Shown: positions 60,628 to 64,000 of the stretch, piece by piece | Layout of the letters: the number at the start of each line of letters is the position of its first letter | Position numbering within the stretch: the first letter of the stretch is position 1 | From: Cytobacillus horneckiae | Lineage (GTDB): Bacteria > Bacillota > Bacilli > Bacillales > Cytobacillaceae | Length of the DNA stretch: 64,000 bases | Assembly: GCF_002835735.1 (NCBI RefSeq) | Contig: NZ_PISD01000008.1 | Coordinates: forward strand, 392,653-456,652 | Direction: 5' to 3' | Program-made: the position numbers and the translations under genes | Notes under the pieces: generated by a model | What the model saw: only the letters and a program-made list of their open reading frames with translations | What the model was told of the DNA's origin: nothing | The model's database searches: none

Positions 60628-63600
60628 ATGAAAGAAACAGCAGCTGAAAGAGAGTTGAGAGTCAGAAAACTTTGGGAAGAAGAAAATGTGTTTGAACAAT
60701 CCATTGTCAACCGTGAAGGAAGGGAGTCCTATGTATTTTATGAAGGTCCGCCAACAGCAAATGGACTTCCGCATGCTGGCCATGCATTAGGAAGAACAAT
60801 CAAAGATTTTGTCGCACGCTACAAGACAATGAGCGGATTTAAGGTGTTAAGAAAAGCAGGCTGGGATACGCACGGGTTACCAGTAGAGCTTGAAGTTGAA
60901 AAAATGCTGAACATTCGCGGTAAGGATGAAATTGAAGCATATGGTGTAGAGAGTTTTATAGAAAAATGCAAGGAAAGTGTTTTTACGTATGAAAAAGAAT
61001 GGCGTCAATTTACAAATGCACTTGGCTATTGGGTCGATATGGATGATCCTTACATCACCTTGCAAAATTCGTATATTGAGTCTGTTTGGTATATTCTTTC
61101 AGAAATACACAAAAAAGATTTACTATACAAAGGACACAGAGTGGTACCTTATTGTCCACATTGTGAAACTTCATTAAGCTCCCATGAAGTGGCACAAGGC
61201 TACAAAGATGTAACAGATTTATCAGCGACAGCTAAGTTTCGCCTTAAAGAAAATGAGTTTTTACTTGGTTGGACAACGACACCTTGGACATTGCCGAGCA
61301 ACGTAGCGATTGCAGTAAATCCTGAGATGACCTATATACGTGCGAAGCAGGGAAATGAGGTCTATATCGTTGCAGAAACGCTTGCAGAAAAAGTATTAAA
61401 ATCAGATTACACCATTTTGGACTCCTTTAAAGGAGAAAAGCTGGTTGGATTAACATATGAGGCACCGTTTAATTATCTCTCATTGAATAATAGCCATAAA
61501 GTGTTGCCAGCACAGTTTGTTACCGAAACAAGCGGGACTGGTCTTGTTCATATCGCACCCGCACATGGGGAAGATGATTATAAACTGATCGCAGAGCATG
61601 GACTCGATTTCATTAATGCTGTTGACCGCAAAGGATGTTATAAAGACGACATCACACCGCTTGCAGGAAGATTTGTTAAAGATTGTGATGTAGATATTAT
61701 TAAAATGCTTGCTGCTAAAGGTCTTCTTTTCGATAAGCAAAAGTATGAACATAGTTATCCGCATTGCTGGCGCTGTGACAGCCCGTTGCTTTATTACGCA
61801 ATGGAAGGCTGGTTTATTAAAACTACAGCAGTAAAAGAAAAAATGCAATCGAATAACCAGCAGGTTGAATGGCATCCTCTCCATATGCGCGACGGCCGCT
61901 TCGGAAATTTCTTAGAAAATATGGTTGACTGGAATATCGGACGAAACCGTTATTGGGGTACACCATTAAATGTTTGGGTTTGCCAAGCTTGCCGAGCTGA
62001 AAAATCGCCTAGTTCAATAAAGCAGCTGCAAGAAATGGCAATCGAAAAGGTCGCAGATAATATTGAACTTCATAAACCATATGTCGATGAAATTCATCTT
62101 AAATGTGATTGCAGCGGTGTAATGAAACGGACGAATGAAGTGATTGATGTTTGGTTTGACAGCGGGTCAATGCCATTTGCACAATACCATTACCCATTTG
62201 AGAATCAAGCTGCTTATCATAATCAATACCCAGCAGATGTCGTAATTGAAGGGGTTGATCAAACGAGAGGCTGGTTTTACAGTTTACTGGCAGTATCAAC
62301 ACTCTTCACAGGTAAGGCACCATATAAAAGAGTATTATCGCTAGGTCACATATTAGATGAAAATGGGCAAAAGATGTCAAAAAGCAAAGGAAATGCACTG
62401 AATCCAGTGGAATTAATCAATGAGTTTGGTGCAGATGCGCTTAGATGGGCTTTACTTGCCGATAGTGCACCATGGAACAATAAACGATTCTCTAATAAGA
62501 CCGTTGCCCATGCGAAATCGAAAGTGATCGATACACTACAAAACGTATTTGCTTTTTATCAAATGTACGCTGAAATTGATGATTTCAATCCAAAAAATGA
62601 TCAAGGTGGAGAAAAAACAACATTGGATAAATGGATGATATCAAGACTTCACACTGTGATTAATGAAGTAAGAGAGAGCCTTGATCAATATGACATGACC
62701 AAAGGAGCGAGGTCAATTGCCGGACTTCTTGATGAGGTAAGCAATTGGTATGTGCGCCGTTCAAGACAACGTTTTTGGAAAAGCGGTATGGATGGGGATA
62801 AACAAGCTGCCTTCACAACTTTATATGAAGTGCTTACAAAACTGACGCAGCTTATGGCGCCGTATACACCCTTCATAACAGATGATATTTATACGAAGCT
62901 GAATGGGGATAGTGTGCATTTATCAGATTTCCCTAAGAGTGTTCCAGCAGTCATAGATGAGCAACTCGAAAAAGATATGGATGCCGTATTGCAAATCGTA
63001 GAATTAACAAGGTCGATAAGAACCAACACAGGATTAAAAACAAAGCAGCCATTGGCAACTGTCGCTGTGATACCAGCCAACCATGTAAATCCTACTAGGC
63101 TGCAGGCTTATGCAAGCATTGTAGAAGAAGAAACGAATGTAAAAGAAGTGGTCGTTGCTAATCCAACTGATTCTTATTTACAGGTTGAACTGAAATTAAA
63201 CTTCGCAGTTGCTGGTAGAAAATTCGGCAAGCTTGTCAATGTAGTAAAGCAACAGATAGAAGCACTGTCATATGAAGAAAAACAAATCCTCCTGAAAGAA
63301 CAAGAGATTTCTCTAAAAGCAGGTAGCGAGATCGTACATTTAACTATTGAAGATGTGCTTCTAGAAAAAAGAGGAAAAGAAGGCTTCGAAATAGCTGAAG
63401 GAAAGGATTATACCGTTGCATTGGACACAAGAATTACTCCTGCGCTGAAAGAGGAAGGTCTTGTAAGGGAAGTCATACGAGCAGTTCAAAATTATCGAAA
63501 GGAATTAAATCTGCCAGTAGAGTTAAGAGTTGATTTATTTATTAAAACGAAGGGTTCTTTGCAATCAACCTTAATTAAATTTGAAGATCTATTGCACAAC

Positions 63601-63702
63601 AATTTACTCGTCAATAAAATCCACTATAGCGATATAAATGAGATGAGGTCAGTGCAAATAGAAGAAGAAGAGCTGCAAATAGCGATTCAAACAAATGCAT
63701 AA
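60628..63702 (+). CDS. ileS: Isoleucyl-tRNA synthetase, long (type 2) form
   Basis: A 1024-residue class I synthetase. HIGH motif [11 protein letters not shown] near residue 47, editing-domain blocks [13 protein letters not shown] and [13 protein letters not shown], then [30 protein letters not shown] and [12 protein letters not shown]. The common Bacillus enzyme is about 920 residues (type 1); this length and the C-terminal region without the type 1 zinc tail fit the eukaryal-like type 2 enzymes, several of which tolerate mupirocin. ATG 60628 has GAGGTGG 7 bases upstream. A T-box controls it. Whether a type 1 gene also exists lies outside the window. Confidence 0.92.
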   Translation: MKETAAERELRVRKLWEEENVFEQSIVNREGRESYVFYEGPPTANGLPHAGHALGRTIKDFVARYKTMSGFKVLRKAGWDTHGLPVELEVEKMLNIRGKDEIEAYGVESFIEKCKESVFTYEKEWRQFTNALGYWVDMDDPYITLQNSYIESVWYILSEIHKKDLLYKGHRVVPYCPHCETSLSSHEVAQGYKDVTDLSATAKFRLKENEFLLGWTTTPWTLPSNVAIAVNPEMTYIRAKQGNEVYIVAETLAEKVLKSDYTILDSFKGEKLVGLTYEAPFNYLSLNNSHKVLPAQFVTETSGTGLVHIAPAHGEDDYKLIAEHGLDFINAVDRKGCYKDDITPLAGRFVKDCDVDIIKMLAAKGLLFDKQKYEHSYPHCWRCDSPLLYYAMEGWFIKTTAVKEKMQSNNQQVEWHPLHMRDGRFGNFLENMVDWNIGRNRYWGTPLNVWVCQACRAEKSPSSIKQLQEMAIEKVADNIELHKPYVDEIHLKCDCSGVMKRTNEVIDVWFDSGSMPFAQYHYPFENQAAYHNQYPADVVIEGVDQTRGWFYSLLAVSTLFTGKAPYKRVLSLGHILDENGQKMSKSKGNALNPVELINEFGADALRWALLADSAPWNNKRFSNKTVAHAKSKVIDTLQNVFAFYQMYAEIDDFNPKNDQGGEKTTLDKWMISRLHTVINEVRESLDQYDMTKGARSIAGLLDEVSNWYVRRSRQRFWKSGMDGDKQAAFTTLYEVLTKLTQLMAPYTPFITDDIYTKLNGDSVHLSDFPKSVPAVIDEQLEKDMDAVLQIVELTRSIRTNTGLKTKQPLATVAVIPANHVNPTRLQAYASIVEEETNVKEVVVANPTDSYLQVELKLNFAVAGRKFGKLVNVVKQQIEALSYEEKQILLKEQEISLKAGSEIVHLTIEDVLLEKRGKEGFEIAEGKDYTVALDTRITPALKEEGLVREVIRAVQNYRKELNLPVELRVDLFIKTKGSLQSTLIKFEDLLHNNLLVNKIHYSDINEMRSVQIEEEELQIAIQTNA

Positions 63703-64000
63703 TTGAAAAAAGGCTGTCCAAAAAGTCAGTATGACCTGAATTTTTGGCAGTTCTTTTTTTATATTCAATGTTCCCAAACGGTCACTCAAAAGTCATCCCC
63801 TAGATGTACAAGGAAACATTCCAGCGCTGTATTTTTTGCAGTGATACAACGCAAGAAAACCAATCTCCAAGTCTGGTTGATAAGAAAGCGCCGGATTCCC
63901 ATCTAAAAACAATTTGTCGCATCAACGAGATTGTTAAAAATAGACATTGGGTATTGTAGCATTAGCCTGGAAGGAGAAAATAAAAAAGCTGTAAAGGAAA
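63703..64000 (+). other. Region after ileS; hairpin and possible mobile-element remnant
   Basis: No supported gene. GGCTGTCCAAAAAGTCA (63714-63730) and TGACCTGAATTTTTGGCAGT (63731-63750) form an imperfect hairpin with a T-run (63752-63758), serving as terminator. GGCTGTCCAAAAAGTC is also a typical end of several Bacillus insertion sequences, so a remnant is possible, but no transposase motif is seen up to the window end. Confidence 0.4.

Noticed and set aside
63703..63906. A 67-codon frame directly after the ileS stop
   Set aside because: It starts at the stop junction without a ribosome site and passes through the terminator hairpin.

Overview
The window is a low-GC, AT-rich chromosomal segment of a Bacillaceae bacterium. 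The evidence is a set of proteins that read as close Bacillus family members (FadH, TnrA, a CwlO-type peptidoglycan hydrolase, TmrB, PssA, PstSCAB), strong AGGAGG ribosome sites, many TTG/GTG starts, and regulatory sites typical of Bacillus (TnrA, PhoP, WalR and Fur-like boxes, a T-box). The genus cannot be fixed from the sequence alone. No tRNA, rRNA, CRISPR array, phage module or intact insertion sequence is visible. Three genes look damaged.

Layout. 1-1020: the end of an acyl-CoA ligase and fadH. 1-4.3 kb: small genes, then the nitrogen regulator tnrA, divergent from two tiny proteins across a symmetric pair of TnrA boxes, then a two-part threonine/serine exporter. 4.4-13.5 kb: NagZ-type glycosidase, a tandem-repeat spacer, an ABC exporter behind a Fur-like box, a nitrilase/GNAT pair, an internally deleted Old Yellow Enzyme, and a lipoprotein remnant that has lost the frame of its signal peptide. 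13.8-18.5 kb: SWIM/SNF2 helicase and a CwlO-like endopeptidase behind a WalR-like site. 18.9-30.8 kb: a glycolate-use regulon (FadR-type regulator, glcE-glcF-glcD, malate synthase G, an FAH-family enzyme, an IclR regulator, a TmrB homologue and an LctP-family permease). Matching TTGT/ACAA palindromes before three of these units suggest one regulator. 31.1-35.5 kb: a TudS/DUF523 protein and a YtrA-type regulator/ABC transporter/ECF sigma operon. 35.8-38.6 kb: small genes and an SDR pseudogene. 38.8-43.8 kb: an acyl-CoA catabolic operon (dehydrogenase, thiolase, ligase, CoA transferase). 44-47.8 kb: PssA, GIY-YIG, DUF169, DinB and pentapeptide proteins. 47.8-51 kb: a macrolide-resistance unit with two separate leader-peptide attenuators. 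51.2-54.9 kb: pst phosphate operon behind a Pho box. 55.3-57.3 kb: a molybdopterin oxidoreductase. 57.6-58.7 kb: a PlcR-like receptor followed by its likely secreted signal-peptide precursor. 58.8-63.7 kb: MATE exporter and a T-box-controlled long IleS.

The most interesting items are: (i) the mph and msr-type genes, each behind a near-identical RLR leader peptide (one begins MTASMRLR, as I recall for the mef/msr(D) leader) plus a rho-independent terminator and the same long-range complementary pair, with a second short upstream frame before the ABC-F gene starting MYCLVW; (ii) the receptor-peptide pair, whose 62-residue exported precursor carries the hexapeptide EIPTRH twice, once at its very C-terminus; (iii) the mirror-image TnrA boxes; and (iv) a roughly 200-bp dispersed element found just downstream of genes in the sense orientation and flanked, in two copies, by a second imperfect copy of the local terminator. 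Resistance-type functions are scattered through the window (macrolide kinase and ABC-F, TmrB, MATE, long IleS), which suggests a soil organism exposed to antibiotic producers.
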